Source: Myxococcaceae bacterium
GTDB lineage: Bacteria; Myxococcota; Myxococcia; Myxococcales; Myxococcaceae
Direction of reading: 5' to 3'
Assembly: GCA_016793095.1 (NCBI GenBank)
Contig: JAEUJQ010000058.1
Location: forward strand, 62,001-126,000
DNA length: 64,000 nucleotides
Position numbers and translations under genes: made by a program. Within the stretch, counting starts at the first letter, position 1. Every line of letters starts with the position of its first letter. Shown here piece after piece: positions 15,935 to 24,791 of the stretch. The notes beneath the pieces were generated by a model that ran no database searches, was not told the DNA's origin, and was given only the letters and a program-made list of their open reading frames with translations.

Positions 15935-17839
15935 TCAGTCGTACGGGTTCAGCAGGTCGAGGGCTGGAGGCGACTTCGGCTTCGCCTGCTTCGTCGGCCT
16001 GGGCGCCCGCTCGGGGGACAGCTCGAGACGGTCGAAGCCCTTCGAGAGGCGGACCTTCTGGGAGCGGCGGGTGAAGCCGGGGGCCTCGATGGCCAGCTCG
16101 ACGATCTCGCCTTCGAGCCCTTCGATGACGAGCGGCACCTGGCCGATGATCACGTCGTCGCGCAGGACGACCGCAGCCGGCGCGGCGCTCGAGATGCGGA
16201 GCGACACCCGCGGGGCCCCGGGTTCAGCAGGTGCGGGAGGCGTGGGGCTCGGGGGCGTGGGGCTCGCCGGGAGCGCGGCGACCAACGACGGCACCGGCGG
16301 CGAGGCTGAGGCTGGACTCACCGGTGGTGGCGAGCCACCGCTCGTAAGCAAGAGGCCGGCGCCGACGACGATCACCGTGGCGACACCGACGAGCACGAAG
16401 AGGGGCGCACGGGAGCGCGACACCCCGATGGGAGGCTCCGGAGCGCGCCGACGGCGTGGTGCTGACGGGGCAGGCGCTGGCGAAGCCGGTCCGGGCGACT
16501 CCGCGGCGGGTGAGGCTGAGGCAGGCGACGGCGGGACCACGGCGGGCCGGTCGACGACGGTGGCCGACGGCGGGGGCCTGGCTGACGGGCGCGGCGCGGG
16601 CGGTCGCGACGGTCGCGGAACGGGAGGAGCCGAAGGGAGCACTGGCGCGTGCGGGGTGAGTGACACCCGGGGCACGAGCTCGGTGGGCGCCGAGGCGCCA
16701 GCCTGGGGCGATGAGGGTGGCGGCTCAGCGAACGGATCGTCAGCCGGGTCGGCAGCGGGCTTCGGCGGGAAGAGCAGCACCGTCGGTCCCGCAGGGGGGT
16801 CGTGCGGCGGCGCTGCCGACGGTGGCACCGGCGCTGCGGCCCCCTTCACCAGCGTGACGGCGTGCGGCGCGCTCGGACGTGCAAAAGGACCGCTCGGAGC
16901 CCGCAGGCGCAGCTCCCCGGCGAGCTCCTCCTCCGACAACTCCTGGCGCGCGTCGCGGGCCCAGCCCGAGAGCGCCTCGGCGCAGGCCACCCCGTCCGCG
17001 AATCGCTCGGCCACCGTCCGCGCCAACATGCGGCGCACGAGCGCGTCGAGCGCGGGCGGCACGAAGGGGTTGTGCTCTCGCGGTGAGGGCAGCGGTGCGT
17101 CTCCGAGGAGCCGCTGGAAGATGCCGAGCGCGTCCTGGTCGGGCCAGAAGCGCCGGCCGGTGAGCAGCTCGAAGAAGACGATGCCCATCGAGAACACGTC
17201 GGACCCCGGCACCGCTTCACCGGCGGCCTGCTCGGGCGCCATGTACGCCGCCCGACCGCGGACGAGGCCCGTGCCGGTGCGCATCGGCGCCCCCACCGCC
17301 CGCGCGATGCCGAAGTCGAGCACCTTCACGTGCCCATCGCTGGTCAAGAAGACGTTGTGCGGCGCGAAGTCACGGTGGACGACGCAGAGCGGCTCTCCGG
17401 TCGCGCGCTTCGCCTTCTGGTGCGCGTAGCCGAGCCCGCGGGCGCAGCGCTCCATGACGCCCGCCGCGAGTCGCGGGGACAGCGGCGTGTTGGCGACGAC
17501 GCAGCGGGCGAAGAGGGCCGCCAGCGTCTCACCCTCGAGGTACTCCATCACGAGGTAGGGCGTGCCGTTCGCCTCGTCGAAGTCGAGCACCTGCACGACG
17601 TTCGGGTGCTTGAGCTGCGCCGCGAGCTGCGCCTCGGCGAGGAACAGCCGGCCGGTCTCTCCCGTCACCGCGCCGTGCTCCGAGAGCACCCCCTTGATGC
17701 AGACCTCACGCACGAAGCCAGCCGGGCCGTGCTGACGCGCGAGCCAGACCTGGGCCATGCCACCGCGCGCGAGCAGCCGGACCAACGAGTACCGGCCGAT
17801 GGGTGCTCCCTCGACCCATTCCACGCGCGACGACGTCAT
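15935..17839 (-). CDS. Ser/Thr kinase-like membrane protein with PEGA domain
   Basis: 634 residues from ATG 17839. The kinase domain has ARGGMAQV, an ATP Lys49 (VCIK) and DFG at 175-177, but the catalytic loop reads HRDFAPHN, so the usual Lys two residues after the Asp is Ala159. Similar HRDF(S/A)PxN loops occur in some deltaproteobacterial kinases, so activity is uncertain rather than excluded. A roughly 160-residue Pro/Ala/Ser-rich linker leads to a membrane helix (about 470-490) and a C-terminal PEGA-like domain (about 555-610, VVLRDDVIIGQVPLVIEGLEG), a module that binds envelope structures. TACACT eight bases before the start suggests a leaderless mRNA. Confidence 0.88.
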   Translation of the reverse strand: MTSSRVEWVEGAPIGRYSLVRLLARGGMAQVWLARQHGPAGFVREVCIKGVLSEHGAVTGETGRLFLAEAQLAAQLKHPNVVQVLDFDEANGTPYLVMEYLEGETLAALFARCVVANTPLSPRLAAGVMERCARGLGYAHQKAKRATGEPLCVVHRDFAPHNVFLTSDGHVKVLDFGIARAVGAPMRTGTGLVRGRAAYMAPEQAAGEAVPGSDVFSMGIVFFELLTGRRFWPDQDALGIFQRLLGDAPLPSPREHNPFVPPALDALVRRMLARTVAERFADGVACAEALSGWARDARQELSEEELAGELRLRAPSGPFARPSAPHAVTLVKGAAAPVPPSAAPPHDPPAGPTVLLFPPKPAADPADDPFAEPPPSSPQAGASAPTELVPRVSLTPHAPVLPSAPPVPRPSRPPAPRPSARPPPSATVVDRPAVVPPSPASASPAAESPGPASPAPAPSAPRRRRAPEPPIGVSRSRAPLFVLVGVATVIVVGAGLLLTSGGSPPPVSPASASPPVPSLVAALPASPTPPSPTPPAPAEPGAPRVSLRISSAAPAAVVLRDDVIIGQVPLVIEGLEGEIVELAIEAPGFTRRSQKVRLSKGFDRLELSPERAPRPTKQAKPKSPPALDLLNPYD

Positions 17840-17847
17840 CGAGCTCG

Positions 17848-17853
17848 AGTGTA
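17848..17853 (-). promoter_or_regulatory. Candidate -10 element, leaderless start of PEGA kinase
   Basis: TACACT on the minus strand, eight bases before ATG 17839, no ribosome site between. Confidence 0.45.
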
Positions 17854-18088
17854 CCCCACGCGGCGCGCCCGCCCCTCACCTCGTCACCGGTGTCCCACAC
17901 CAACCGTGTGTGCACGACCTCGAGCGCTGCTTCGCGCCGACACCCGGCTCCTGGCTGGCGTCTCAGCGGCGTCCCGTCACCACGGGAGGCGAACCGCGGC
18001 CATCAGGCCAGGTCGCGCCGACGATGAGTGCTCCGCTTGCGCGCCATCAGCCCGGGTCGGAAGGTCTCCACTCGCGCACCCCGAGGCG

Positions 18089-18094
18089 TAGAGT
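18089..18094 (+). promoter_or_regulatory. Candidate -10 element, leaderless start
   Basis: TAGAGT, nine bases before ATG 18104, without a ribosome site. The 264 bases between the divergent starts at 17839 and 18104 hold these two elements and nothing else I can identify. Confidence 0.4.
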
Positions 18095-18103
18095 CGCGCC
18101 GCC

Positions 18104-19273
18104 ATGGCCACTGCATTGATCGTCACCGTGTTGGTCGTCGCTGGCGCCGCCGGCCTCGTCGCCCTCGTCGTGCGCCTCTCACGCTCGATGCTGGACAGCA
18201 AGGAGGCGGCGTTGCTGGCCGGCCTCGCTTCGGCCGGCGCGACCGTCAAGGCCACGAAAGAGGGCGGGCTCTACGAAGGCAACGACGTGTTGCTCGAGCT
18301 CGACGGCCGGGAGCTCATCGTCAACGCGAAGTACGTCAGCCGCTCGCTCATCCGCGCCAACCTGCTGGTGAAGACGGGCTTCCTGCCGTGGTGCATCATC
18401 ACCCGCGAGCGGGCCGTGCACCGCATGGGCAAGTCGCTCGGCATCAGCCGCGAGGTGCAGACCGGCGACGAGGCCTTCGATCGCCAGTGCTACGTCGACT
18501 CTCCTGAGCGCGCCGAGACGGTGAAGCGCCTGCTCGCCGACGCTGCCGTTCGTGAGGCTGTGCTCGGCCTGCTCGCCCTCGGCTTCCTCGTGCAGACCTC
18601 GACCCGCGGCGTCGAGGCGTTCCAGATCGTTCCCGTGGCGGGCTCGATGAAGGACGTGAAGTCGGCGGAGGCCGCGCGGCTGCTCCTGAAGCTGGCGAGC
18701 AGCGTGCCCGGGTTCGGAGGCCTCGCCTTCAAGACGCCCGGCGCCGTGAGGAACGTGCCGCTCGCGGTGCTCGTGGTGCTGCTCACGGTCGGCGGCTTCC
18801 TCGGCAGCATCGCGCTCGAAGACATGCTGGGCGTGACGATGAACCGCGGCGCCGTGCTGGCGCTGGTGGTGGGCTGCGGCGCCGCGCTGTGGGCCGCCTC
18901 CCTGGCCCTGCTCTCTCTGGTGGCCCGTGGGAGCTCGAACGGGATGCAGGCGCTGCTCTTCTCGGGCCTGCTGACGCTCTTCGGCGTCGCCCCGTTCGGC
19001 GCCACCCTTGGCGTCGGCCTCAACCAGCGGCTCGACGCTGGACCCGTCGTCACGCACCAGGTGAAGGTGCTCGAGAAGCACACGCGGCGCGATCAGCACC
19101 ACGTCATGGTCGAGCCGTGGGAGTCGGGAGGCCGCCAGGTCAGGGTCGAGGCGACGTGCGAGGCCTTCGATCCGCTCGAGGTTGGCGACGTCGTCACCGT
19201 GAAGGTGCACTCCGGAGCGCTCGGGCTCACGTGGGTCGAGAAGCTCGCCGACGCCCCACCGCCGACGCTCTGA
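18104..19273 (+). CDS. Multi-helix membrane protein, unknown function
   Basis: 389 residues from ATG 18104. A membrane helix at the N-terminus (about 4-23) is followed by a soluble domain of about 190 residues, then three or four helices (about 225-243, 252-278, 288-310) and an OB-like beta-rich C-terminus (about 320-385) in which LEVGDVVTVKVHSG resembles a nucleoside- or metal-binding barrel seen in DUF3592-like proteins. No catalytic motif. The gene stands alone, between the PEGA kinase and larC, and I cannot assign a function. Confidence 0.7.
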   Translation: MATALIVTVLVVAGAAGLVALVVRLSRSMLDSKEAALLAGLASAGATVKATKEGGLYEGNDVLLELDGRELIVNAKYVSRSLIRANLLVKTGFLPWCIITRERAVHRMGKSLGISREVQTGDEAFDRQCYVDSPERAETVKRLLADAAVREAVLGLLALGFLVQTSTRGVEAFQIVPVAGSMKDVKSAEAARLLLKLASSVPGFGGLAFKTPGAVRNVPLAVLVVLLTVGGFLGSIALEDMLGVTMNRGAVLALVVGCGAALWAASLALLSLVARGSSNGMQALLFSGLLTLFGVAPFGATLGVGLNQRLDAGPVVTHQVKVLEKHTRRDQHHVMVEPWESGGRQVRVEATCEAFDPLEVGDVVTVKVHSGALGLTWVEKLADAPPPTL

Positions 19274-19312
19274 GTTCGTGACGGTGCTCGCGGGGAGGCC
19301 CTTGCGCGGACC

Positions 19313-19499
19313 GGCTTCAGCGAACGGCGTCGGTCGCGGACCAGGCTGCCACCGCGCGCTGTTGCACGTCCTTCAGCGGGACGTTCGCCTGCGCTGCGAG
19401 CTGTGCGGGCGGCTTCAGCGAACGCCGTGGGTCGTGTACCAGGCTGCCACCGCGCGCTGCTGCACGTCCTTCAGCGGGACGTTCGCCTGCGCTGCGAGC
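19313..19499. repeat. Tandem duplication of larC 3' end, period 98 bp
   Basis: Two 89-base copies, 19313-19401 and 19411-19499, differ at about five positions. The right copy is the last 28 codons and stop of larC. The left copy encodes the same C-terminus (AAQANVPLKDVQQRAVAAW then SATDAVR and stop) downstream of the real stop, so it is a dead partial duplication. Confidence 0.9.
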
Positions 19500-20596
19500 G
19501 CGCGGCAGTCCTCGAACTCGGGCGCCACGTTGACGACCTTCCCGTCACGCAGGCCGACCTTCACCTGCACGCGGCCATAGGGCGTCTCCACCGCGTCGAA
19601 GCGGCGCTCGAGGGCGACGCGGCGAACCTGCGACTCCCGCACCCCGAGCGAGGTGGATTCGAGCAGCAGCGTGTCGAGCAGGGCCTGGCGGTTGCCTGCC
19701 GGACACAGCACCGTCAGCACCTGGCCTGGCCGGCTCTTCTTCATCAACACCGGCGTGACCCACACGTCGAGCGCGCCGCGGGCGAGCAGCGTCTCGAGCA
19801 GCGCACCCACCAGCTGGCCGGTCGCGTCGTCGATGGTGCACTCGAGCAACGTGTGGTGGGAGGCGAGGTCGGAGGTGGCGCGACCGAGCGTCGCCCGCAG
19901 CACGTTCGCGCGGTCGGGCCAGTCCTTCGTGCCGACGCCGTAGCCGATGCGCTCCACCACCAGCTCCGGCGGAGGCGAGAAGGTGGCCACCGTCTTCAGG
20001 ATCGCCGCGCCCGTCGGCGTCGTCAGCTCGCCGCGCCCCTCGAAGCGCACCGGCCGGTCCTTGAGGAGCTCGAGCGTGGCCGGCACCGGCACGGGCACGG
20101 TGCCGTGGGCGATGCGGATGGAGCCCGAGCCCATGGGCGGCGGCGTCGTGAAGACCTCGGGCCAGCCCAGCAGGTGCAGCGCCACCGCGGCGCCGCAGAT
20201 GTCGACGATGGAGTCGACCGCGCCCACCTCGTGGAAGTGGATGGCGTCGAGCGTCACGCCGTGAATGCGCGCCTCGACCTCGCCCAGGTTCCTGAAGATG
20301 GCGAGCGCCACCTCCTTCGCCCGGGGGGGCAGCGCGCTCTTCGTGACGATCGCCTCGATGTCCCGGAAGCCGCGGTGCGGGTGCTCCTCCTTCTCGTCCA
20401 GCACGACGTCGAGGTGGGTGCCGGTGATGGCGTGCCGCTCGGCCCGCGAGGTCGCGAAGCTCCACCCGGTCACGTCCAGCGTGCGCAGCGGGGCTTCGAG
20501 CGCGGCGAGCTCGACACCCAGATCCACCGCGGCCGCGAGGAACATGTCACCGGCGATGCCGCCGACCGGCTCGAGGAGGAGCAGAGGAGCGCCCAC
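19415..20596 (-). CDS. larC: Nickel-pincer cofactor biosynthesis protein LarC
   Basis: 393 residues from GTG 20596. It follows the LarC/DUF111 pattern from end to end: the N-terminal PVGGIAGDMFLAA motif, HFHEVGAVDSIVDI in the middle, then TPTGAAIL and a C-terminal ferredoxin-like region (VKVGLRDGKVVNVAPEFEDC). LarC is a CTP-dependent nickel insertase that puts Ni into the pyridinium dithiocarboxylate cofactor of lactate racemase and related enzymes. No larB, larE or larA is in the window, so the partners lie elsewhere. It starts six bases after the proS stop and is co-transcribed with it. Its 3' end is partly duplicated downstream. Confidence 0.92.
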   Translation of the reverse strand: MGAPLLLLEPVGGIAGDMFLAAAVDLGVELAALEAPLRTLDVTGWSFATSRAERHAITGTHLDVVLDEKEEHPHRGFRDIEAIVTKSALPPRAKEVALAIFRNLGEVEARIHGVTLDAIHFHEVGAVDSIVDICGAAVALHLLGWPEVFTTPPPMGSGSIRIAHGTVPVPVPATLELLKDRPVRFEGRGELTTPTGAAILKTVATFSPPPELVVERIGYGVGTKDWPDRANVLRATLGRATSDLASHHTLLECTIDDATGQLVGALLETLLARGALDVWVTPVLMKKSRPGQVLTVLCPAGNRQALLDTLLLESTSLGVRESQVRRVALERRFDAVETPYGRVQVKVGLRDGKVVNVAPEFEDCRALAAQANVPLKDVQQRAVAAWYTTHGVR

Positions 20597-20602
20597 GGTC
20601 GC

Positions 20603-22078
20603 TCAATACGCCTTCGCGAAGACGATGCGGCCCGGTGACGGGTTGCCGGTGAGCACGCACTTACCCGGCTCCTGCTTCAGATCGAACGGCCGGTTGCGCG
20701 TGGTGAGGCCGAACTCGTCCTTGAAGCGCCGCTCGGTCTCGGGCGTGCCGTCCCAGTGCATGAGGAGGAAGCCGTCATCGGCCTTCGCCTTCAGCTCGTC
20801 GAGCGAGTTGACCTCGAAGGTGTGGGCAGCGCGGAAGGCCTTCGCCTTGTCGAAGAGCGCCTTCTGCATCGCGTCGAGCTGCTCGCCGACCTTGCCGACC
20901 AGCGCGTCGAGGCCGATGGCCTCCTTCGCCTTCGTGTCGCGCCGGGTGAGCATCGCCTGGTTCTTCTCGAGGTCCTTCGGCCCCAGGTCCACGCGCAGGC
21001 ACGCGCCGCGCAGCTCGTACTCGGCGTACTTGAAGCCGGGGCCCTTGGTGTCGTCGTCGTCCACCAGCACGCGCACGCCCGCCTTCTTGAGGTCAGCGGC
21101 CACGGCCTGCGCCTTCGCCCGCACGGCGCTCCGCTCCTCGGGCGTCTTGCCGATGATGACGATCACGCACTGCATCGGCGCCAGCTTCGGCGGCACGATG
21201 AGCCCCGCGTCGTCCGAGTGGCACATGATGAGCGCGCCGATGAGCCGCGTGGAGACGCCCCACGAGGTCTGCCAGACGTACTCCTTCTTGCCCTCTTTCG
21301 ACTGGTACATCGTGTCGAACATCTTCGCGAAGTTCTGCCCGAGCATGTGCGACGTGCCGGCCTGCAGGGCCTTCTTGTCCTGCATCATCGCTTCGATGGA
21401 GTACGTGTTGACCGCGCCGGGGAACTTCTCGCTCTCGGTCTTCTGGCCCTTGAGCACCGGCATCGCCATGTAGTCCTCGGCGAAGCGCTCGTAGACGTCG
21501 AGCATCTTGAGCGTCTCCTCGGTCGCGTCCGCCTCGGTCGCGTGGCAGGTGTGGCCTTCCTGCCAGAGGAACTCGGTGGTGCGGAGGAAGAGGCGCGGGC
21601 GCATCTCCCAGCGCATCACGTTCGCCCACTGGTTGATGAGGATCGGCAGGTCCCGGTAGCTCTGCACCCAGTTGGTGAAGGAGCGGTTGATGATGGTCTC
21701 GGACGTGGGGCGGATGACGTAGCGCTCGCCCTCGGGCAGCGGCTTGCCACCGGCGTGCGTCACCACCGCGACCTGCGGGGCGAAGTCGGCGACGTGCTTC
21801 TTCTCCTTCGCCAGGTACGACTCGGGGATGAGCACCGGGAAGTAGGCGTTCTGGTGCCCGGTGTCCTTGAACATGCCGTCGAGGACCCGCTGCATGTTCT
21901 CCCAGATGGCGTAGCCGTTCGGGCGGATCACCATCGAGCCGCGCACGTCGGAGTTGTCCGCGAGCTTCGCCCGCTTCACGAGGTCGTTGTACCAACCGGA
22001 GAAGTCCTCAGCCCGCGTCGGGAGCTTCAGGTTGTCGTTCTGCTTCTTCGCGGTCGCGTTGGCGTTCTGTTCGGTCAT
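20603..22078 (-). CDS. proS: Prolyl-tRNA synthetase
   Basis: 491 residues from ATG 22078. A class II synthetase of the short, archaeal/eukaryote-like ProRS type, which lacks the bacterial editing insert. Motif 2 (RPTSETII and [22 protein letters not shown]) and motif 3 are clear; the C-terminal anticodon domain follows, ending in a Zn-domain-like FAKAY terminus. It charges tRNA-Pro. Start choice: ATG 22078 overlaps the stop of an upstream 43-codon frame, and the longer in-frame extension is Arg-rich and unlike protein. Downstream lies larC six bases away. Confidence 0.95.
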   Translation of the reverse strand: MTEQNANATAKKQNDNLKLPTRAEDFSGWYNDLVKRAKLADNSDVRGSMVIRPNGYAIWENMQRVLDGMFKDTGHQNAYFPVLIPESYLAKEKKHVADFAPQVAVVTHAGGKPLPEGERYVIRPTSETIINRSFTNWVQSYRDLPILINQWANVMRWEMRPRLFLRTTEFLWQEGHTCHATEADATEETLKMLDVYERFAEDYMAMPVLKGQKTESEKFPGAVNTYSIEAMMQDKKALQAGTSHMLGQNFAKMFDTMYQSKEGKKEYVWQTSWGVSTRLIGALIMCHSDDAGLIVPPKLAPMQCVIVIIGKTPEERSAVRAKAQAVAADLKKAGVRVLVDDDDTKGPGFKYAEYELRGACLRVDLGPKDLEKNQAMLTRRDTKAKEAIGLDALVGKVGEQLDAMQKALFDKAKAFRAAHTFEVNSLDELKAKADDGFLLMHWDGTPETERRFKDEFGLTTRNRPFDLKQEPGKCVLTGNPSPGRIVFAKAY

Positions 22079-22206
22079 GGGCTTGTGCCTGGTGCGATCG
22101 AGGCCGGGTTCGCGGCCTCGAGGCGGGTGTGGATCAGCTCGGCGCTCTCGTGCAGCGGCGCGTGAGCGCTCTTCGCTCCGACGGGCTGCGGCGCCTTCTT
22201 CGACAT
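22075..22206 (-). CDS. 43-residue frame translationally coupled to proS
   Basis: ATG 22206 to TGA 22075, where the stop overlaps the proS ATG (ATGA). The product begins [15 protein letters not shown] and is hydrophilic. Nearly every codon ends in G or C, as in the real genes here, which argues for coding. Possible roles are a leader controlling proS translation or a small protein of its own; neither is shown by the sequence. Too short to recognise a family. Confidence 0.5.
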   Translation of the reverse strand: MSKKAPQPVGAKSAHAPLHESAELIHTRLEAANPASIAPGTSP

Positions 22207-22266
22207 GGCGCGCGAGTACCACGGTTGATGGCGCACCGCGCAACTTCGTGGGACGGGGGTGCGACA

Positions 22267-22632
22267 ATGTCGGTGATGCGAGCGGTCACCTCACAGCGTC
22301 CCGTGCTCCCCCTCAGCAAGCCGGGAAAAACTCCGGTGGAATCAAAGGGGTTGGAGGCGTCCCTGGCTGCGGCAGGGGTGAGCCTGCAGGAGCTGTTCGG
22401 CTGGCAGAAGGTGGCTTTCCGGCGGGTCGAGGCGGTCTCGGCGAGCCACGTGTCACTCGATTTCCAGGCCCGTGCCGTCGCGCTGCCGAGGTCACTCTTC
22501 CCGCGGCTCGAGGCTGATCAGTGGGTGCGGTTCGAGCGGCAGGGCGAGGCGGTGACGGTCGCGCTGGACCTTCGCGCCACCCTGCGAGCCGAGTCGCGGA
22601 TGACGGATCTCTTCCAGTCACTCGTTCGCTGA
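22267..22632 (+). CDS. Hypothetical protein (121 aa)
   Basis: 121 residues from ATG 22267, divergent from the proS unit with 60 bases between starts. It has an N-terminal Pro/Lys-rich stretch, then an alpha/beta segment ([19 protein letters not shown]) and a C-terminal beta-rich part ([21 protein letters not shown]). No signal peptide or helix, no motif I recognise. The reading frame has normal codon bias. It is convergent with the Lon-N-domain gene that ends at 22663. Confidence 0.55.
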   Translation: MSVMRAVTSQRPVLPLSKPGKTPVESKGLEASLAAAGVSLQELFGWQKVAFRRVEAVSASHVSLDFQARAVALPRSLFPRLEADQWVRFERQGEAVTVALDLRATLRAESRMTDLFQSLVR

Positions 22633-22662
22633 GGGTGCTCCGCGTGGCCGGGGTCGCGGCGG

Positions 22663-23325
22663 CTAATTCAGAAGCCCCTCCGGCTTCTTCGGCGGCTTGA
22701 TGCGACTGATGAGCTCGAGCAGATCCTCCGTGACGGCCGAGAGGCGCGCGGGCACGTCGAGCTGAGAGAGGACCTCGAAACGGCGCTCCGGATCGGCGAT
22801 GAGGCTGCCCACCACGAGATCGGCCAGTGCGCCCCCATGGGCTCCGGTGGTGACCTGGGCGATGCGCTGGCCCACCTCGTTGGGCACCCGGGCCATCAGC
22901 TCGAAGAGCGCCGCCTGCAGCGTCGACTCCTCTTCGCCGTCGTAGGGTGCGTCGGGCAGCACCTCGGCCTCGACCTCGCGGTACGGCTTCTGCTGCGCCA
23001 GCTCCTTCACGATTCGCGCGCGGCACACGCCGGTGAGCACCAGGTTCGAGCGGCCGTCTTCGAGGTGCTCGTGCACCGACACCACGCCCACGCACAGCAT
23101 CGGGTCGAGGTCCGGCCGGCCTGCCAGCTCGCGCTCTTGACCCGGCACCACCTGGGCCATCGCGAACACGCCGTCGGAGTCGATGGCGTCCTTCAGCATG
23201 GCCTTGTAGCGGGGCTCGAAGATGTGGAGCGGCATGATGCCCCCGGGCAGCAGCACCGCCGACGGCAGCGGAAACACCTTGAGCCGGTGAGCCGCGGCCT
23301 TCACCCGTTCGAGCGCGTCACGCAC
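22663..23325 (-). CDS. Lon substrate-binding (LON-N) domain protein
   Basis: 220 residues from GTG 23325. It begins with the LON N-terminal domain signature VFPLPSAVLLPGGIMPLHIFEPRY near residues 17-40 and keeps the MLCVGVVS and GVCRARIV strands, but has no AAA+ or protease domain, so it is a stand-alone LON-N protein. Such proteins are widespread, are thought to bind unfolded or specific substrates, and have no assigned activity. TACTCA six bases before the GTG suggests a leaderless transcript. Same strand as the DedA gene, 47 bases downstream of it. Confidence 0.88.
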   Translation of the reverse strand: MRDALERVKAAAHRLKVFPLPSAVLLPGGIMPLHIFEPRYKAMLKDAIDSDGVFAMAQVVPGQERELAGRPDLDPMLCVGVVSVHEHLEDGRSNLVLTGVCRARIVKELAQQKPYREVEAEVLPDAPYDGEEESTLQAALFELMARVPNEVGQRIAQVTTGAHGGALADLVVGSLIADPERRFEVLSQLDVPARLSAVTEDLLELISRIKPPKKPEGLLN

Positions 23326-23372
23326 GGGCCTTGAGTAACGCTGATCGGGGGCTCGTCGCCAGCCCGTCGCGC

Positions 23373-24074
23373 TCAGGCCGTGGCCGAGGGCGCCGGGGTG
23401 ACCGCCTCGGCCTTCGTCTTCATGATGCGCTTCGTCAAGGCGACGTAGCCCGCGAAGGCCACCAGGAGCGCGGGGATCAGCCACACGAAGTGGCGCTTCA
23501 CCATCGCCGTGCCTTCGTGCACGAGCTCGGCGTAGCTCATCGTCGCGGTGCGGCTGCCGACGAGGTACCCGACGACGGTCAGCACCGTCACCCAGATGCC
23601 GGCGCCGAGGCCGGTCCAGAAGGTGAAGCTGCCCAGCGGCATGCGCGCCAGCCCGGCGGGGATCGAGATGAGCTGGCGGATCGCGGGGAGCAGGCGACAG
23701 ACGAAGGTGGCGCCAGCGCCGTACTGGCGGAACAGCTCGGTGGCCCGCGCGAGGCTCGGGGGCGGCAGGAAGAAGTACTTCCCGTACCGCTCCAGGAACG
23801 GCGTGCCGAGCCAGCTGAAGAGGTAGTAGTTGACGAACGCGCCGAGGAGCGAGCCGATGGTCCCGCACGCGACCGCGAGGGTGGCGTCGAGCAGCGGGTT
23901 GCCCGTCGAGAGCCCGCCCCGGGCGGCCAGGAAGCCCGCGGGGATCATGACGACCTCGCTCGGGAACGGAATGAACGAGCTCTCGATGGTCATGAACACG
24001 ATGATGAGCAGGAAGCCCCAGGTGCTCGCCGAAGCAGCGAGCGTCTCGATGTGGCCGATCAACATCTCTGTCAC
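23373..24074 (-). CDS. DedA-family inner membrane protein
   Basis: 233 residues from GTG 24074, with CTGGAG seven bases upstream. It has the DedA (SNARE-associated/VTT) hallmarks: an E-x-S-x-x-P-x-P-S-E segment (ESSFIPFPSEVVMIPAG), the reentrant GAFVNYYLFSWLG, and RLLPAIRQLISIPAG with the conserved Arg, plus four to five helices. DedA proteins are undecaprenyl-phosphate or phospholipid transporters of the inner membrane. It lies between the ExbD-type terminator and the LON-N gene and is probably a separate unit. Confidence 0.93.
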   Translation of the reverse strand: MTEMLIGHIETLAASASTWGFLLIIVFMTIESSFIPFPSEVVMIPAGFLAARGGLSTGNPLLDATLAVACGTIGSLLGAFVNYYLFSWLGTPFLERYGKYFFLPPPSLARATELFRQYGAGATFVCRLLPAIRQLISIPAGLARMPLGSFTFWTGLGAGIWVTVLTVVGYLVGSRTATMSYAELVHEGTAMVKRHFVWLIPALLVAFAGYVALTKRIMKTKAEAVTPAPSATA

Positions 24075-24148
24075 GGTGACTCCAGGGTGAGAGGCCCGAG
24101 CGCCCTACCACCAGTGCACCCTCGCCGACAAACGCCACGCAAACGAAA

Positions 24149-24170
24149 CGGGCGCTCCGAAGAGCGCCCG
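24149..24170 (-). terminator. Rho-independent terminator of aglS-like gene
   Basis: A 9-bp GC stem with a UUCG-type loop, followed on the minus strand by TTTCGTTTGC. It lies 29 bases after the stop of the second ExbD-like gene. Confidence 0.8.
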
Positions 24171-24198
24171 CGGCCAGCCACGTCGAGAGCCACCAGCC

Positions 24199-24771
24199 CT
24201 ATTCGCGCGAGGCGGTCTTCTCTTTGTTGTCCTGCTGGCTGGCGGACATCGTCGCGAAGGCGATGTTGCCGTAGCCGGCGGCCGCGCAGGAGAACATCAC
24301 CCGCTTGATGATGCGGAACTGCACCTTCTTGTCGGCCTGAATGTTGACGTCGCCCTTGAAGGCGCCCGCGTCGTTGGCCGCGTTGTGCAGGTCCTCGAAC
24401 TGCTTCTTCATGTCGCGCAGCTTCTCTTCCAGCGCGGGGATGTTGAGGTAGTCCTCGCGGGTCAGGTCGTCCACGCGGCCGACGGAGGTGCCGGAGACGA
24501 TGACCTGGTCCTTCGAGACCTGCACGACGGGCGCGAGCTGCAGCTCGTCGGTGTTGGACGCCTCGGGCAGCTCGATGTCCTTCGACATCGAGAGGATCTC
24601 ACCCGTCGCCGAGAAGTTGGCGATGAGGAAGAGCACGAGGATGACGAACATGTCGACGAGGGGCGTCACGTTCAGGTCGGCGTTGACGCTCTTGGCGCCG
24701 TGCGGGTGACCGAACACCTTCGAGTGCGCCAGCCGCTTGCCGTACCGCTTTCCAGGGGCTTCGATGGCCAT
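24199..24771 (-). CDS. aglS: ExbD/TolR-like motor protein (candidate AglS)
   Basis: 190 residues from ATG 24771. One membrane helix follows NADLNVTPLVDMF, where Asp40 is the proton-carrying residue of ExbD/TolR stators, and a periplasmic peptidoglycan-type domain follows. The gene is the last of three, after an ExbB-like and an ExbD-like gene. This R-Q-S order is that of the Myxococcus xanthus gliding motor AglR-AglQ-AglS, so the symbol is by gene order and family. It could instead be a paralogous Tol/Exb set. The terminator follows immediately. Confidence 0.7.
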   Translation of the reverse strand: MAIEAPGKRYGKRLAHSKVFGHPHGAKSVNADLNVTPLVDMFVILVLFLIANFSATGEILSMSKDIELPEASNTDELQLAPVVQVSKDQVIVSGTSVGRVDDLTREDYLNIPALEEKLRDMKKQFEDLHNAANDAGAFKGDVNIQADKKVQFRIIKRVMFSCAAAGYGNIAFATMSASQQDNKEKTASRE

Positions 24772-24791
24772 GGTGATGAGTGTCCTTTGCT

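Noticed and set aside
22079..22267. Longer N-terminus for ProS
   Set aside because: The extension is Arg-rich and lacks the proS start context; the ATG at 22078 with coupled small frame fits better.
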